64,000 nucleotides of DNA, from positions 1 to 64,000 of the forward strand of contig SCUZ01000062.1 in the NCBI GenBank assembly GCA_004322535.1. Direction: 5' to 3'. The notes beneath the pieces are model-generated. The model searched no databases. It was not told the DNA's origin and saw only the letters and a program-made list of their open reading frames with translations. This stretch comes from Rugosibacter sp. (GTDB lineage Bacteria; Pseudomonadota; Gammaproteobacteria; Burkholderiales; Rhodocyclaceae). A program made the position numbers and the translations under genes. Below are positions 48,865 to 58,566 of the stretch, piece by piece (position 1 is the stretch's first letter; the number at the start of each line of letters is the position of its first letter).

Positions 48865-49239
48865 ATGAACACCCCCACCCATTTGAAATACGCCGCATCA
48901 CACGAATGGAGCAAAACAGAATCAGACGGCACGATTACCGTCGGCATTACTGATCATGCCCAAGAGGCGCTGGGCGACATCGTTTTCATTGAACTGCCTG
49001 CCATTGGTCGCATGCTCAAGGCAGGCGAGGAATGCGCGGTAGTCGAATCAGTCAAAGCCGCCTCCGATATTTATGCGCCGATATCCGGCGAAGTTATCGC
49101 CATCAATCAGATGGTGATCGATGCACCAGAGTCGGTAAATAGCGCGCCTTATGACAACTGGCTGTTCCGCATCAAATCCGCCAACCCTGATGAATTGTCT
49201 GCTCTGCTCGACGCAGACGGTTACGCTGCCACGCTATGA
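48865..49239 (+). CDS. gcvH: Glycine cleavage system H protein
   Basis: Lipoyl carrier shuttling the aminomethyl group between GcvP and GcvT. The 124-residue protein, ATG 48865 with AGGAAA upstream, has the lipoylation lysine in [19 protein letters not shown] (about residue 64) and [18 protein letters not shown]. Longer upstream reading is a shadow within gcvT. Its TGA overlaps the gcvP ATG by four bases. Confidence 0.96.
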   Translation: MNTPTHLKYAASHEWSKTESDGTITVGITDHAQEALGDIVFIELPAIGRMLKAGEECAVVESVKAASDIYAPISGEVIAINQMVIDAPESVNSAPYDNWLFRIKSANPDELSALLDADGYAATL

Positions 49240-52085
49240 ATCTTTTGCTTCGCCCGCTTGCCGAGCTCGAACAGCGCGATGAATTTGTCGCCCGCCACAT
49301 CGGACCGGATGAGGATGAAATCCGGCGGATGCTTGCCGTTATCGGCGTCGATTCACTGACCGCATTGATTGACGCCACTGTGCCCGCAGCCATCCGGCTG
49401 AATCGTCCTTTGGACTTGCCCGCACCCATGCCCGAGCAGGCGGCACTGGCAAAATTACGCACGATTGCCGAAAAGAACAGTGTCAAGAAATCCTATATCG
49501 GCCTCGGCTATTACGGCACGCACACGCCACCGGTGATTCTGCGCAACCTGTTTGAAAATCCCGGCTGGTACACCGCCTACACGCCCTATCAAGCAGAAAT
49601 TTCACAAGGCCGGCTAGAGGCGCTAATCAACTTTCAGCAGATGGTGATTGATCTGACCGGCATGGAAATCAGCAACGCCTCGCTGCTCGATGAAGCCACC
49701 GCAGCGGCTGAAGCCATGGCCATGGCGCGGCGCATTGCCAAGGTGGAGAGCAATGCGTTTTTTGTCGATGAAGGCTGCTTTCCGCAAACCATTGCCGTGC
49801 TCAAAACCCGCGCCGCCGGTTTTGGTTTCGATCTGATCTTCGGCCGCCCGGAAGATGCTGGCCAGCACAAAGTATTTGGCGCGCTGCTGCAATATCCGAA
49901 TGTGCATGGCGCAATCGCCGATCTTTCCGCACCCATCGCCGCGATAAAGAATGCCGGTGGCATCGTGGCCGTTTCCTCCGATTTGATGGCGCTGGTGCTG
50001 CTCAAGCCACCAGGGGAAATGGGCGCGGACATTGTGCTCGGCTCATCCCAGCGGTTTGGCGTACCGATGGGTTACGGTGGCCCGCATGCCGCGTTTTTCG
50101 CCACACGCGAGAACTACGTTCGCGCCATGCCAGGCCGCATCATCGGCGTCTCGAAAGATGCCCGCGGAAAACCTGCCTATCGCATGGCGCTGCAAACCCG
50201 TGAGCAGCATATCCGCCGCGAGAAAGCGAATTCCAACATCTGCACGTCGCAAGTCTTGCTCGCCAACATGGCCGGCATGTATGCGGTATGGCACGGACCG
50301 CAGGGGTTACGCGCGATTGCCGGCCGTATTCATCGACTGGCTGCATTACTGGCGCAGGCATTGGGCACCGAGGGTGCATTTTTTGACACGCTCACTGTAA
50401 AAGTCGGCGCTGGTGATACGGCGAAGATACATGCTGCAGCGGTAGCAGCGGGCTACAACCTGCGTGCAGTCGATGCGACGACACTCGCCATCAGCATCGA
50501 CGAGACCGCCACGCGCGAAGACATCACCTGCCTGTTGGCAATTTTCGGCAAATCGGCCGACCTCGATGCCGTCACGCCATGCGCCATTCCCGCTGCACTG
50601 CAGCGGACCTCCACCTTCCTCACCCATCCCGTATTTAATTCGCATCACACCGAGCATGGTCTGCTGCGCTATCTCAAGAGCCTACAAAATCGCGATCTCG
50701 CGCTCGATCATTCGATGATCCCGCTCGGTTCCTGCACCATGAAGCTGAATGCCGCTGCCGAAATGATTCCCGTGTCATGGCCGGAATTCGCGCAGATGCA
50801 TCCCTTTGCCCCGCAATACCAGGCACAAGGTTATGCGCAACTGTTTCATGAGCTTGCAGCGCAACTCATGGCCATCACCGGTTTTGATGCCATCTCGCTC
50901 CAGCCGAATTCCGGCGCGCAGGGCGAGTATGCGGGCCTCACCGCAATCCGCCGCTATCAGGCCAGTTGCGGTGAGGCGCACCGCGCAATCTGCCTGATCC
51001 CCAAATCGGCGCATGGCACCAACCCAGCCACGGCGCAGATGTGTGGCCTCGAGGTAATCGCCGTAGCTTGTGATGCGCAAGGCAATATCGATCTTGCCGA
51101 TCTTGAGGCTAAAGCGGCTCAGCACGCAACAAAACTTTCCTGCCTGATGCTCACCTACCCTTCTACGCACGGCGTATTCGAAGAAGCGGTCAAAGATATC
51201 TGTGCCATCATTCACGCGCACGGCGGCCAGGTGTATATGGACGGCGCCAATCTCAATGCCCAGGTCGGTCTCACGCGCCCGGCTGATATTGGCGCCGACG
51301 TTGCCCACATCAATCTGCACAAGACCTTCGCCATCCCGCACGGCGGCGGCGGGCCGGGCATGGGGCCGATAGGGGTCAAGGCCCATCTTGCATTTTTTTT
51401 GCCGGGGCATGACTTTTCGCAAAACAATTTTCTGGAAACCAGTACGCAAGGCGCTGTTTCTGCTGCACCATGGGGCTCGGCGGCCATTCTGCCCATTTCA
51501 TGGATGTACATCACGCTACTGGGCGCCGCAGGTGTGCAGCGCGCCAGCGAAATCGCCATTCTCAACGCCAACTATATTGCTGCACGCCTAGCCGAACACT
51601 ACCCGGTGCTCTATACCGGCACACAGGGTTGTGTGGCGCATGAATGCATTCTGGATATTCGCACGATCAAGAGCAGTACCGGCGTGACTGAAAGCGATAT
51701 TGCCAAACGCCTGATGGACTATGGCTTTCATGCGCCGACAGTGAGCTTCCCGGTAGCCGGTACGCTGATGGTGGAACCCACCGAATCGGAAAATCGGGCT
51801 GAGCTAGATCGTTTTTGCGACGCAATGCTATCGATCCGCGAAGAAATTCTCTGCATCGAACGTGGTGAATGGCCGCTGGAAAACTCGCCACTCAAGCACG
51901 CACCGCATACCAGTACCGATCTGGTTGCCGAATGGACGCGGCCTTATACGCGCGAAACGGCAGTCTTTCCACTGCCCTGGGTAGCGACAAATAAATTCTG
52001 GCCGTCGGTAAATCGGATTGACGATGTACATGGGGATCGCGCTTTGTTTTGCGCCTGCGTTCCCCTTGAAGAAAGTATCGGATAA
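49236..52085 (+). CDS. gcvP: Glycine dehydrogenase (decarboxylating), P protein
   Basis: PLP enzyme decarboxylating glycine and loading the remainder on GcvH lipoate. The 949-residue fused form has [17 protein letters not shown] at the start, [18 protein letters not shown] in the N half, and the PLP lysine in [20 protein letters not shown] (about residue 694). Codons at 50399-50423 hold copy E of the dispersed repeat, read KVGAGDTAK between FDTLTV and [11 protein letters not shown], a variable stretch of the family. Last gene of the operon. Confidence 0.96.
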   Translation: MNLLLRPLAELEQRDEFVARHIGPDEDEIRRMLAVIGVDSLTALIDATVPAAIRLNRPLDLPAPMPEQAALAKLRTIAEKNSVKKSYIGLGYYGTHTPPVILRNLFENPGWYTAYTPYQAEISQGRLEALINFQQMVIDLTGMEISNASLLDEATAAAEAMAMARRIAKVESNAFFVDEGCFPQTIAVLKTRAAGFGFDLIFGRPEDAGQHKVFGALLQYPNVHGAIADLSAPIAAIKNAGGIVAVSSDLMALVLLKPPGEMGADIVLGSSQRFGVPMGYGGPHAAFFATRENYVRAMPGRIIGVSKDARGKPAYRMALQTREQHIRREKANSNICTSQVLLANMAGMYAVWHGPQGLRAIAGRIHRLAALLAQALGTEGAFFDTLTVKVGAGDTAKIHAAAVAAGYNLRAVDATTLAISIDETATREDITCLLAIFGKSADLDAVTPCAIPAALQRTSTFLTHPVFNSHHTEHGLLRYLKSLQNRDLALDHSMIPLGSCTMKLNAAAEMIPVSWPEFAQMHPFAPQYQAQGYAQLFHELAAQLMAITGFDAISLQPNSGAQGEYAGLTAIRRYQASCGEAHRAICLIPKSAHGTNPATAQMCGLEVIAVACDAQGNIDLADLEAKAAQHATKLSCLMLTYPSTHGVFEEAVKDICAIIHAHGGQVYMDGANLNAQVGLTRPADIGADVAHINLHKTFAIPHGGGGPGMGPIGVKAHLAFFLPGHDFSQNNFLETSTQGAVSAAPWGSAAILPISWMYITLLGAAGVQRASEIAILNANYIAARLAEHYPVLYTGTQGCVAHECILDIRTIKSSTGVTESDIAKRLMDYGFHAPTVSFPVAGTLMVEPTESENRAELDRFCDAMLSIREEILCIERGEWPLENSPLKHAPHTSTDLVAEWTRPYTRETAVFPLPWVATNKFWPSVNRIDDVHGDRALFCACVPLEESIG
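50399..50423 (-). repeat. Dispersed 25-bp repeat, copy E (inside gcvP)
   Basis: On the minus strand this matches the consensus at 24 of 25 positions. In the gcvP frame it reads KVGAGDTA, the same frame and orientation relative to coding as copy C in trmD, although the two proteins are unrelated. Confidence 0.8.
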
Positions 52086-52168
52086 TCGCGGTTGCTGCCC
52101 TTGCACGGAACCCTGTCATACAATTCTCGTCCAATCGCTTGTTCAATCCCATTTAACGGAGCCACACC

Positions 52169-52819
52169 ATGATGTCATTGATGCGCCTTTTATCCAGCTT
52201 GCTGTTTGTCGCATTTATCGGCAGCACCGCCAGTTGTGCTGACGAACTTCAATCCGGACGTGATTACAGCATCATTGACAAGCCGCTCGTCACACCAAAA
52301 GACAAAATTGAAATAATCGAATTTTTCTCTTATGGCTGCCCTCATTGCAATGACTTTCATCCTGTACTCGATGCATGGGCGGCTAAATTGCCCAGTGACG
52401 TCACCTTGCGTCGTATCCCGGTCAGTTTCAATCGCCCGCCTTGGGCGCGGCTGTCGCGTCTGTATTTCGCTCTGGAAGCCATGGGCGAGTTGTCGCGCTT
52501 GAATGGCGCTGTTTTTAAGGCATTGCACGAAGATCGCGTCAATTTCAACAGCGACAAAGTTATTATTGAATGGGCGGTTAGCCATGGGCTGGATGGCAAG
52601 AAATTCGAGGATATGCTGAATTCTTTCAGCATTCAAAGCATGGTACCGCGCGCAGATCAAGATGCCGCAGCAGCAGGCATCAAAGGGGTTCCCAGTTTAG
52701 TGGTTGATGGAAAATACTTGCTAAATAATGACGCAACAACATCTTTTGGCGGCTTATTGCTCAATGTGGACAAACTTGTTGCCAAAGTGCGGGCCGAGCG
52801 CAAGAGAAAAACCAAGTGA
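52169..52819 (+). CDS. dsbA: Thiol:disulfide interchange protein DsbA
   Basis: Periplasmic oxidase that introduces disulfide bonds. The 216-residue precursor has a signal peptide (LMRLLSSLLFVAFIGSTASC, about 4-23), then the thioredoxin-fold active site FFSYGCPHCNDFHP with the CPHC motif, and the cis-Pro loop KGVPSLVVDGKYLL. An extra cysteine sits at the probable signal cleavage site (TASCADEL). It is followed by dsbB, which reoxidises it; the two overlap. Confidence 0.93.
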   Translation: MMSLMRLLSSLLFVAFIGSTASCADELQSGRDYSIIDKPLVTPKDKIEIIEFFSYGCPHCNDFHPVLDAWAAKLPSDVTLRRIPVSFNRPPWARLSRLYFALEAMGELSRLNGAVFKALHEDRVNFNSDKVIIEWAVSHGLDGKKFEDMLNSFSIQSMVPRADQDAAAAGIKGVPSLVVDGKYLLNNDATTSFGGLLLNVDKLVAKVRAERKRKTK

Positions 52820-53313
52820 CGCTACAGCTCATAGTCTCTCGCCGCTGGCTGTTGGCCGCCATTGGATTGGCGGCTTTCGGGCTGGTAGCTACGGGCTTGG
52901 TCTTAGCACGCACACTTAATCTGGCTGCATGTCCGTTGTGCATTCTGCAACGCATGCTTTATCTGGCATTAGCAGTAGAATCGATAGCTGCCTTTTTTCT
53001 TGCTCACCGACCTATCGCGGGCCGCTTAACAACAGTACTCATGAGTCTCACTGCGCTTACGGGCGGAGGCATTGCGGCATATCAAGCCTGGCTACAGCAT
53101 TTCGCCAAAGACGTCAGCTGCACCGCTGATCAACCATGGTGGGAACGCTTCGTATACTGGTCTGGTGAGCAATGTCCGTGGCTATTTGAGGCGACAGGAC
53201 TCTGCTCTGAGGCAGGATGGAGATTTTTGGGCTTATCAATTGCCGAGTGGTCGCTTATTGCATTTGCCACATTCACTATTGCTACCTTAACCGCCGTAAG
53301 AAGCAAAAACTGA
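52816..53313 (+). CDS. dsbB: Disulfide bond formation protein DsbB
   Basis: Inner-membrane protein that reoxidises DsbA and passes electrons to quinone. The 165-residue product has four membrane helices, the first cysteine pair in LAACPLCILQRMLYL and the second region with cysteines in KDVSCTADQPWWERF and QCPWLFEATGLC. Start is GTG 52816, overlapping the dsbA stop (GTGA), consistent with translational coupling. Confidence 0.92.
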   Translation: MTLQLIVSRRWLLAAIGLAAFGLVATGLVLARTLNLAACPLCILQRMLYLALAVESIAAFFLAHRPIAGRLTTVLMSLTALTGGGIAAYQAWLQHFAKDVSCTADQPWWERFVYWSGEQCPWLFEATGLCSEAGWRFLGLSIAEWSLIAFATFTIATLTAVRSKN

Positions 53314-53349
53314 CATTGATCTGCTAAGGCTCGAGACTGAAATTTGGTG

Positions 53350-54834
53350 CTACGACTTAGCGTCGATCCTCAATTCGCCACCCACAGCTAACCACTGCTT
53401 TGCCTCTTCCATCAAAGCCGCTGCTGTCAGAGGCAATAGATCGAGCCCGCCATCAGCTACTCTCAAATGAAAACCGACTTTGGTGAACCCAACACTCAAC
53501 GACGGTAATACCTGATCATCACGTACCCGATGAAGCAGCACCGCAATCCGCAAGCAGAAAATCAATGTCCATTCCGGTGCACTTTTTTCCAGCAAATTCA
53601 CACGTTCCAGCTTGCCTCGATGCGCCAGCACAAGGCGCGATAGCCACGCCTGATCACGCCGCGAAAAACCAGGCATGTCAGCATTCGAAAGAATATAGGC
53701 ACTATGCTTGTGATAACTCGAATGCGCAACCGAAATACCCACTTCATGCAGCCTTGCCGCCCACACTAAAAACTGCGCATCGGAATTATCGGCTTCGCGC
53801 GTTGCGGGCACTAGTTGCTGCAACAAGCTTAATGCAGTTTGCGCCACTCTTGCTGCCTGACGCCGATCAACTTCATAACGCTGCATGAAGCGATTCACCG
53901 TTACCTCACGTGTATCGTGGTGATGGTAGCGGCCAAGCTGATCGTACAGCACCCCGAGCCGTAACGCGCCTTCAGAAAACACCATGCGCTCCAGATCAAA
54001 CGTATTGAAAATAGCCGACATAATAGCCAAGCCCCCCGGTAGCACGGGGCATCGATCTGCCCGTAACCCTTGCAACCGCATGCGCGAGGCACTTCCTGCG
54101 CGTATCAATTCGGCACACAGGCTATTCAATCCCGTCTGGGTGATGCCATGATCCGATAACTTATTTTGTTCCAGCAAATCCATAATCGCTTTGGCCGTGC
54201 CTGAGGAGCCAATCACTTCATCCCATCCCTTTTCACGGTAAGCGTGAACAATACTTTGCAACTCCTGACGAGCAGATAGCTCTGCTGCCCGAAAGTTGTT
54301 TTTATCTACACGTCCATCGGGGAAAAACCGCAAACTATAACTAACACAACCCATGTAGAGCGATTCAAGCTCAATGGGTTCGCCGTTCTGACCAATAATC
54401 AGCTCTGTTGAACCTCCGCCAATATCGACTACCAACTGCCGCTGACTAGGGTTAGGCAAAGTATGCGCAACCCCGAGATAAATAAGCCGCGCTTCTTCTC
54501 GACCGGAAATAATCTCAATCGGGAAACCAAGCACTGCTTCGGCCTTTTGCAAAAATACTCTGGCATTTTTTGCCACACGAAACGTGTTGGTGGCCACAGC
54601 ACGCACTGCTGTGGCATCAAAATCCCGCAACCGTTCAGCAAAAATAGCCAGAGCCTTAAGGCCTCGCTGCTGCGCCGCGTTATCCAGCAGCCTGTCCGGG
54701 GTCAACCCAGCCGCTAGACGAACCGTCTCTTTTAGCCCATCCAAAGGATAAATCTGGTTATCGACTATGCGTCCAATTTGCAATCGAAAACTGTTGGACC
54801 CAAGATCAACGGCAGCGGTAAATTTGCTTATCAT
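53350..54834 (-). CDS. ppx: Exopolyphosphatase / pppGpp phosphohydrolase family
   Basis: Degrades polyphosphate and possibly pppGpp. The 494-residue product has the ASKHA phosphate loops AAVDLGSNSFRLQIGRI (about 6-22) and VVDIGGGSTELIIGQ (about 138-152), and a C-terminal HD-like helical domain (about 310-494). Divergent from ppk, its opposing enzyme, across 110 bases, so synthesis and breakdown of polyphosphate can be jointly controlled. The Ppx versus GppA assignment rests on this neighbourhood. Confidence 0.92.
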   Translation of the reverse strand: MISKFTAAVDLGSNSFRLQIGRIVDNQIYPLDGLKETVRLAAGLTPDRLLDNAAQQRGLKALAIFAERLRDFDATAVRAVATNTFRVAKNARVFLQKAEAVLGFPIEIISGREEARLIYLGVAHTLPNPSQRQLVVDIGGGSTELIIGQNGEPIELESLYMGCVSYSLRFFPDGRVDKNNFRAAELSARQELQSIVHAYREKGWDEVIGSSGTAKAIMDLLEQNKLSDHGITQTGLNSLCAELIRAGSASRMRLQGLRADRCPVLPGGLAIMSAIFNTFDLERMVFSEGALRLGVLYDQLGRYHHHDTREVTVNRFMQRYEVDRRQAARVAQTALSLLQQLVPATREADNSDAQFLVWAARLHEVGISVAHSSYHKHSAYILSNADMPGFSRRDQAWLSRLVLAHRGKLERVNLLEKSAPEWTLIFCLRIAVLLHRVRDDQVLPSLSVGFTKVGFHLRVADGGLDLLPLTAAALMEEAKQWLAVGGELRIDAKS

Positions 54835-54944
54835 GGCGCGATTTTAGCAACGATACAGGCAGGAACACGGGAAAAACACGAGAACTGCTGTCACACAACA
54901 GAAACAAAAATGGCACATAATCAAACATCTTTATAAATAGCTGC

Positions 54945-57011
54945 ATGATGAATTTATTACCCCCTACCGAGAGTAATTTCCTGAATCGCGAACTCTCGCT
55001 TCTCGCTTTTAATCGGCGAGTTCTGGCCCAAGCGGCCGATCAGCGTATTCCGTTGCTTGAGCGCTTACGCTTCCTGTGCATTTTTTCTTCGAATCTCGAC
55101 GAGTTTTTTGAAGTTCGAGTCGCTAGCATACGAGCGAAGATCAAACTGGATAGCCAAGCGACCGAAGCCGATGGCCTGCGGCCCCAAGAAGTATTTCGCC
55201 GTATCACGAGCCAGGCGCACGCATTGATTGCTCAGCAATATGCGCTGCTGAATGACGAGATTCTTCCCACATTGCAGAATGAAGGTATCGCGTTTATTCG
55301 ACGCAACCAATGGACAGAAGCGCAACGTCAGTGGATACAGCATTTTTTTCGCAGCGAAGTCATGCCGTTGCTAACACCCATCGGACTCGACCCTTCGCAC
55401 CCCTTTCCTCGTGTGCTAAACAAAAGTCTTAACTTTGCCGTTGAACTCGTCGGCACTGATGCCTTTGGCAGAAACTCCGGGACAGCGATTGTTCAAGCAC
55501 CACGCGCCCTGCCACGAGTTATTCGCTTTCCGCCAGACCTTTGCAGCGCAACCGATAGCTTTGTCTTTTTGTCATCCATTGTGCACCAGCATGTGGGCGA
55601 ACTTTTTTCAGGCATGGAAGTACTAGGCTGTTATCAATTCCGGGTAACGCGCAATTCCGATCTTTTTGTTGATGATGAGGAAATAAAAAATCTGCGCCTC
55701 GCCTTGCAAGGGGAGTTGCCGCAGCGACATTTTGGTGACGCTGTTCGCCTGGAAGTTGCAGACAATTGCTCAGAAAACATGACCGACTTTTTGCTACACC
55801 AGTTTGAACTGGAACCTGGCGATCTCTATCGCGTTCCGGGTATTGTTAATCTGGTACGATTAATGTCGGTGCCGAATGAGGTTAACCGACCTGATCTCAA
55901 GTACTCTTCTTTTCAACCAGGTATCCCAAAAACACTGGTCAAGCGTGCTGATATCTTCAGCAGTATTCGAAAACAAGATATTCTTTTGCACCATCCCTAC
56001 CAGTCTTTTTCGCCAGTAATCACGCTGCTGCAACAGGCGGCGGATGACCCTCAGGTGGTTGCCGTCAAAATGACGGTTTATCGGACGGGTACAAATTCCG
56101 TACTGATGGAACACCTTTTGCGTGCTGCCCAGAAAGGCAAGGAAGTCACCGTCGTGGTCGAGCTCATGGCGCGGTTTGATGAAGAAGCCAACCTGTCTAT
56201 TGCATCACGACTGGAAGAAGTAGGCGTGCATGTGGTGTATGGCGTTGTTGGCTTTAAGACACACGCCAAGATGCTCATGATTTTGCGTCGGGAAGAACAG
56301 GGTTATCGCCGCTATATCCATCTGGGCACCGGCAATTATCATCCCGGTACTACGCGCATTTATACCGACTTTGGCTTACTCACCTGTAACCCGGAAATTG
56401 GCGAAGATGTTAATGAGGTTTTTAAACAACTCACCGGATTAGGCAAAGCCAACGCACTAAAGCACTTGTGGCAGGCACCCTTTTCATTGCACACCAATAT
56501 GCTCGCCGCCATACATGCGGAAACCGCTGCAGCGCGTGACCAGCAACCGGCACGCATCATCGCCAAGATGAACTCATTGTTAGAGCCTAAGATTATCGAA
56601 GCGCTGTACGAAGCAAGCCAGGCAGGCGTGACGATCGACTTGATTGTGCGTGGTGTCTGCTCTTTACGCCCGGGAGTAAAGGGCTTGTCGGAAAATATTC
56701 GAGTGCGGTCTATCATCGGCCGCTTTCTGGAACACCACCGGATTTTTTATTTCCATGCGCAGGGTGCGCAACATATCTACCTCTCCAGCGCTGACTGGAT
56801 GGAGCGTAATTTCTTTCGCCGCATAGAAATCAGCTTTCCGGCATTGGATCCCAAGCTCAAGCGCCGGATATTCAAAGAAGGATTGCAGCCCTACCTTGCT
56901 GACAATACCCAAGCTTGGGAAATGAACGGCCAAGGCGATTACTTTATCAAACCAACCAAGCGTGCCCGCATCTGTGCTCAAGAGCGTCTGTTAAGCACCC
57001 TGCAAGCCTAG
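54945..57011 (+). CDS. ppk: Polyphosphate kinase 1
   Basis: Makes inorganic polyphosphate from ATP at the inner membrane. The 688-residue product has FLNRELSLLAFNRRVL at the N-terminus, the autophosphorylated histidine in HLGTGNYHPGTTRIYTD (about residue 447) and the second active-site histidine region HHRIFYFHAQGAQHIYLSSA. Full length. Converges with sppA with only a four-base gap and no terminator in it. Confidence 0.96.
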   Translation: MMNLLPPTESNFLNRELSLLAFNRRVLAQAADQRIPLLERLRFLCIFSSNLDEFFEVRVASIRAKIKLDSQATEADGLRPQEVFRRITSQAHALIAQQYALLNDEILPTLQNEGIAFIRRNQWTEAQRQWIQHFFRSEVMPLLTPIGLDPSHPFPRVLNKSLNFAVELVGTDAFGRNSGTAIVQAPRALPRVIRFPPDLCSATDSFVFLSSIVHQHVGELFSGMEVLGCYQFRVTRNSDLFVDDEEIKNLRLALQGELPQRHFGDAVRLEVADNCSENMTDFLLHQFELEPGDLYRVPGIVNLVRLMSVPNEVNRPDLKYSSFQPGIPKTLVKRADIFSSIRKQDILLHHPYQSFSPVITLLQQAADDPQVVAVKMTVYRTGTNSVLMEHLLRAAQKGKEVTVVVELMARFDEEANLSIASRLEEVGVHVVYGVVGFKTHAKMLMILRREEQGYRRYIHLGTGNYHPGTTRIYTDFGLLTCNPEIGEDVNEVFKQLTGLGKANALKHLWQAPFSLHTNMLAAIHAETAAARDQQPARIIAKMNSLLEPKIIEALYEASQAGVTIDLIVRGVCSLRPGVKGLSENIRVRSIIGRFLEHHRIFYFHAQGAQHIYLSSADWMERNFFRRIEISFPALDPKLKRRIFKEGLQPYLADNTQAWEMNGQGDYFIKPTKRARICAQERLLSTLQA

Positions 57012-57015
57012 CCAA

Positions 57016-57987
57016 TCAATGGAGTGTAACTCGTGACACTGCATTGGCCATTCCTTCAGCCATATCCGCACCAAATCGTTTAGCAAATTTTTCGGCAATA
57101 TTAGGCTTCACGGTAAAATCGTGAATCACTTCAGCTTTGATCACATCACGCGCTACACTTTCTACTGTGCCGTAGCCATCAGCCAAACCCATCTCGATAC
57201 TTTTGGCTCCGCTCCACATCAAACCGGAAAAAATTTCTGGCGTTTCTTTCAAACGCTGGCCTCGTCCACGCCTTACAACATCAATAAACTGGGCATGAAT
57301 TTCGCCCAGCATCTTGAGTGCATATTCTTTATGTTGCGGCGTCTGAGGCGAGAAAGGATCAAGAAATCCCTTGTTTTCTCCAGCCGTGAGCAAACGTCGC
57401 TCCACGCCCAGCTTGTCCATGGTGCCGGTAAATCCAAATCCATCCATCAGCACGCCGATCGAGCCCACGATGCTGGCTTTATCAACAAAAATCTTGTCAG
57501 CAGCAACGGCGACATAATAGCCACCAGACGCGCACACATCTTCAACCACCACATAAACCGGAATAGTCGGATGCAAGCGCCGCATCCGATGAATTTCGTC
57601 GTTCATCATGCCGGCCTGTACAGGGCTACCACCAGGGCTATTAATGCGCAAAATAACACCTGCCGTATGCTTGTCTTCATACACCTCTTTTAAAGCGCTA
57701 CTCAGGTTTTCCGCACTCGCATCACTGCTATCAATAACGCCGGTCACATTGACTAATGCAGTAATTTTCTGGCCATCGGCAAAACGTTCGGTTTGTCCCC
57801 AATCAATGACAAAAGCAAGAATCAAGGAGAGGTAAGCCAGACCCAGAAACTTAAAGAAAATACCCCAGCGTCGACTGCGTTGCTGTTCAGTAATCGCCGC
57901 TAAGGCGACATTTTCAAGCGCTTTGCGCTCCCACCGATCATCCTCGGGGGTGTTTCCGGAATCATTATCGATTTGCTGCATTCTCAA
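57016..57987 (-). CDS. sppA: Signal peptide peptidase SppA (S49 family)
   Basis: Membrane-anchored serine protease degrading cleaved signal peptides. The 323-residue product is the short single-domain form with an N-terminal anchor (FFKFLGLAYLSLILAFVIDW, about 45-64). The catalytic serine lies in VCASGGYYVAVAADKIF and the catalytic lysine downstream in the DKASIVGSIGVL block region; the substrate-binding RINSPGGSPVQAG precedes it. Start ATG 57987 (another Met follows two codons later). Confidence 0.93.
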   Translation of the reverse strand: MRMQQIDNDSGNTPEDDRWERKALENVALAAITEQQRSRRWGIFFKFLGLAYLSLILAFVIDWGQTERFADGQKITALVNVTGVIDSSDASAENLSSALKEVYEDKHTAGVILRINSPGGSPVQAGMMNDEIHRMRRLHPTIPVYVVVEDVCASGGYYVAVAADKIFVDKASIVGSIGVLMDGFGFTGTMDKLGVERRLLTAGENKGFLDPFSPQTPQHKEYALKMLGEIHAQFIDVVRRGRGQRLKETPEIFSGLMWSGAKSIEMGLADGYGTVESVARDVIKAEVIHDFTVKPNIAEKFAKRFGADMAEGMANAVSRVTLH

Positions 57988-58009
57988 ACTCCCTCAGCTA
58001 AAACATTTT

Positions 58010-58468
58010 TCAAGACTCGATACCTTCTTCACGCAATGCATCCGCCCAACAGTTTGGCGTCTCAAACAAGCGTATCCGCTCCAGACGGATGTGGTTGCCA
58101 AACATGCTGCGGTAAATCGGATCAAGTATGGCAAACGCAGTTCGAGCAAGATTTTCAGCCGTTGGCACGGCATCCATCACCACCGTTTTATGGTTAGGTA
58201 GCGTGGCTAAAAACGCAGCGACGGCATGATCTTCTCGCCACACCAAAAACGCATGATCCCATGCATCCACCACATGCACTTTAGCCAGCGTTTTGACATC
58301 GGAAAAGTCCATCACCATGCCATTATCAGATCGTCCAGGTACATTAATCACTTGCCCAGCCAAGGTAATCTCAATAGCATACCGATGCCCATGCAGGTGG
58401 CGACATTGACTTTTGTGGTCAGGAATCCGATGGCCTGCATCAAATTCTAAGCGGCGAGTAATTTGCAT
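58010..58468 (-). CDS. queD: 6-carboxy-5,6,7,8-tetrahydropterin synthase
   Basis: Converts dihydroneopterin triphosphate to 6-carboxytetrahydropterin in queuosine synthesis. The 152-residue product has the zinc-binding histidines in FDAGHRI and CRHLHGHRYAIEITL, the catalytic cysteine just before, and WDHAFLVWRED typical of the QueD branch. Close to sppA (22 bases) and divergent from the radical SAM gene. Confidence 0.94.
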   Translation of the reverse strand: MQITRRLEFDAGHRIPDHKSQCRHLHGHRYAIEITLAGQVINVPGRSDNGMVMDFSDVKTLAKVHVVDAWDHAFLVWREDHAVAAFLATLPNHKTVVMDAVPTAENLARTAFAILDPIYRSMFGNHIRLERIRLFETPNCWADALREEGIES

Positions 58469-58530
58469 GGGGAAAGGTAACGAAGAAAGTACGCGACATG
58501 TGGCAAAGGCTGCATTATAGTGACCCTCGT

Positions 58531-58555
58531 CGCCGTATCGCCAGCGCCGACTTTT
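58531..58555 (+). repeat. Dispersed 25-bp repeat, copy F (consensus copy, upstream of radical SAM gene)
   Basis: CGCCGTATCGCCAGCGCCGA plus CTTTT: this copy equals the majority sequence of the whole set. It lies between queD and the most likely start of the radical SAM gene (58567). If the upstream in-frame ATG 58498 is used, it is read as RRRIASADF in the protein, a third reading frame. Confidence 0.85.
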
Positions 58556-58566
58556 TAAATCACGCC

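Noticed and set aside
50775-51449. Minus-strand ORF of 224 codons over gcvP
   Set aside because: Lies wholly within conserved gcvP coding sequence of high GC content, where long antisense frames are common; no motif recognised.
56770-56800. Another copy of the 25-bp repeat in ppk (CTCTCCAGCGCTGACTGG)
   Set aside because: Only part of the core matches, and the codons encode the conserved YLSSADWMERN motif of polyphosphate kinases, so the likeness follows from the protein.
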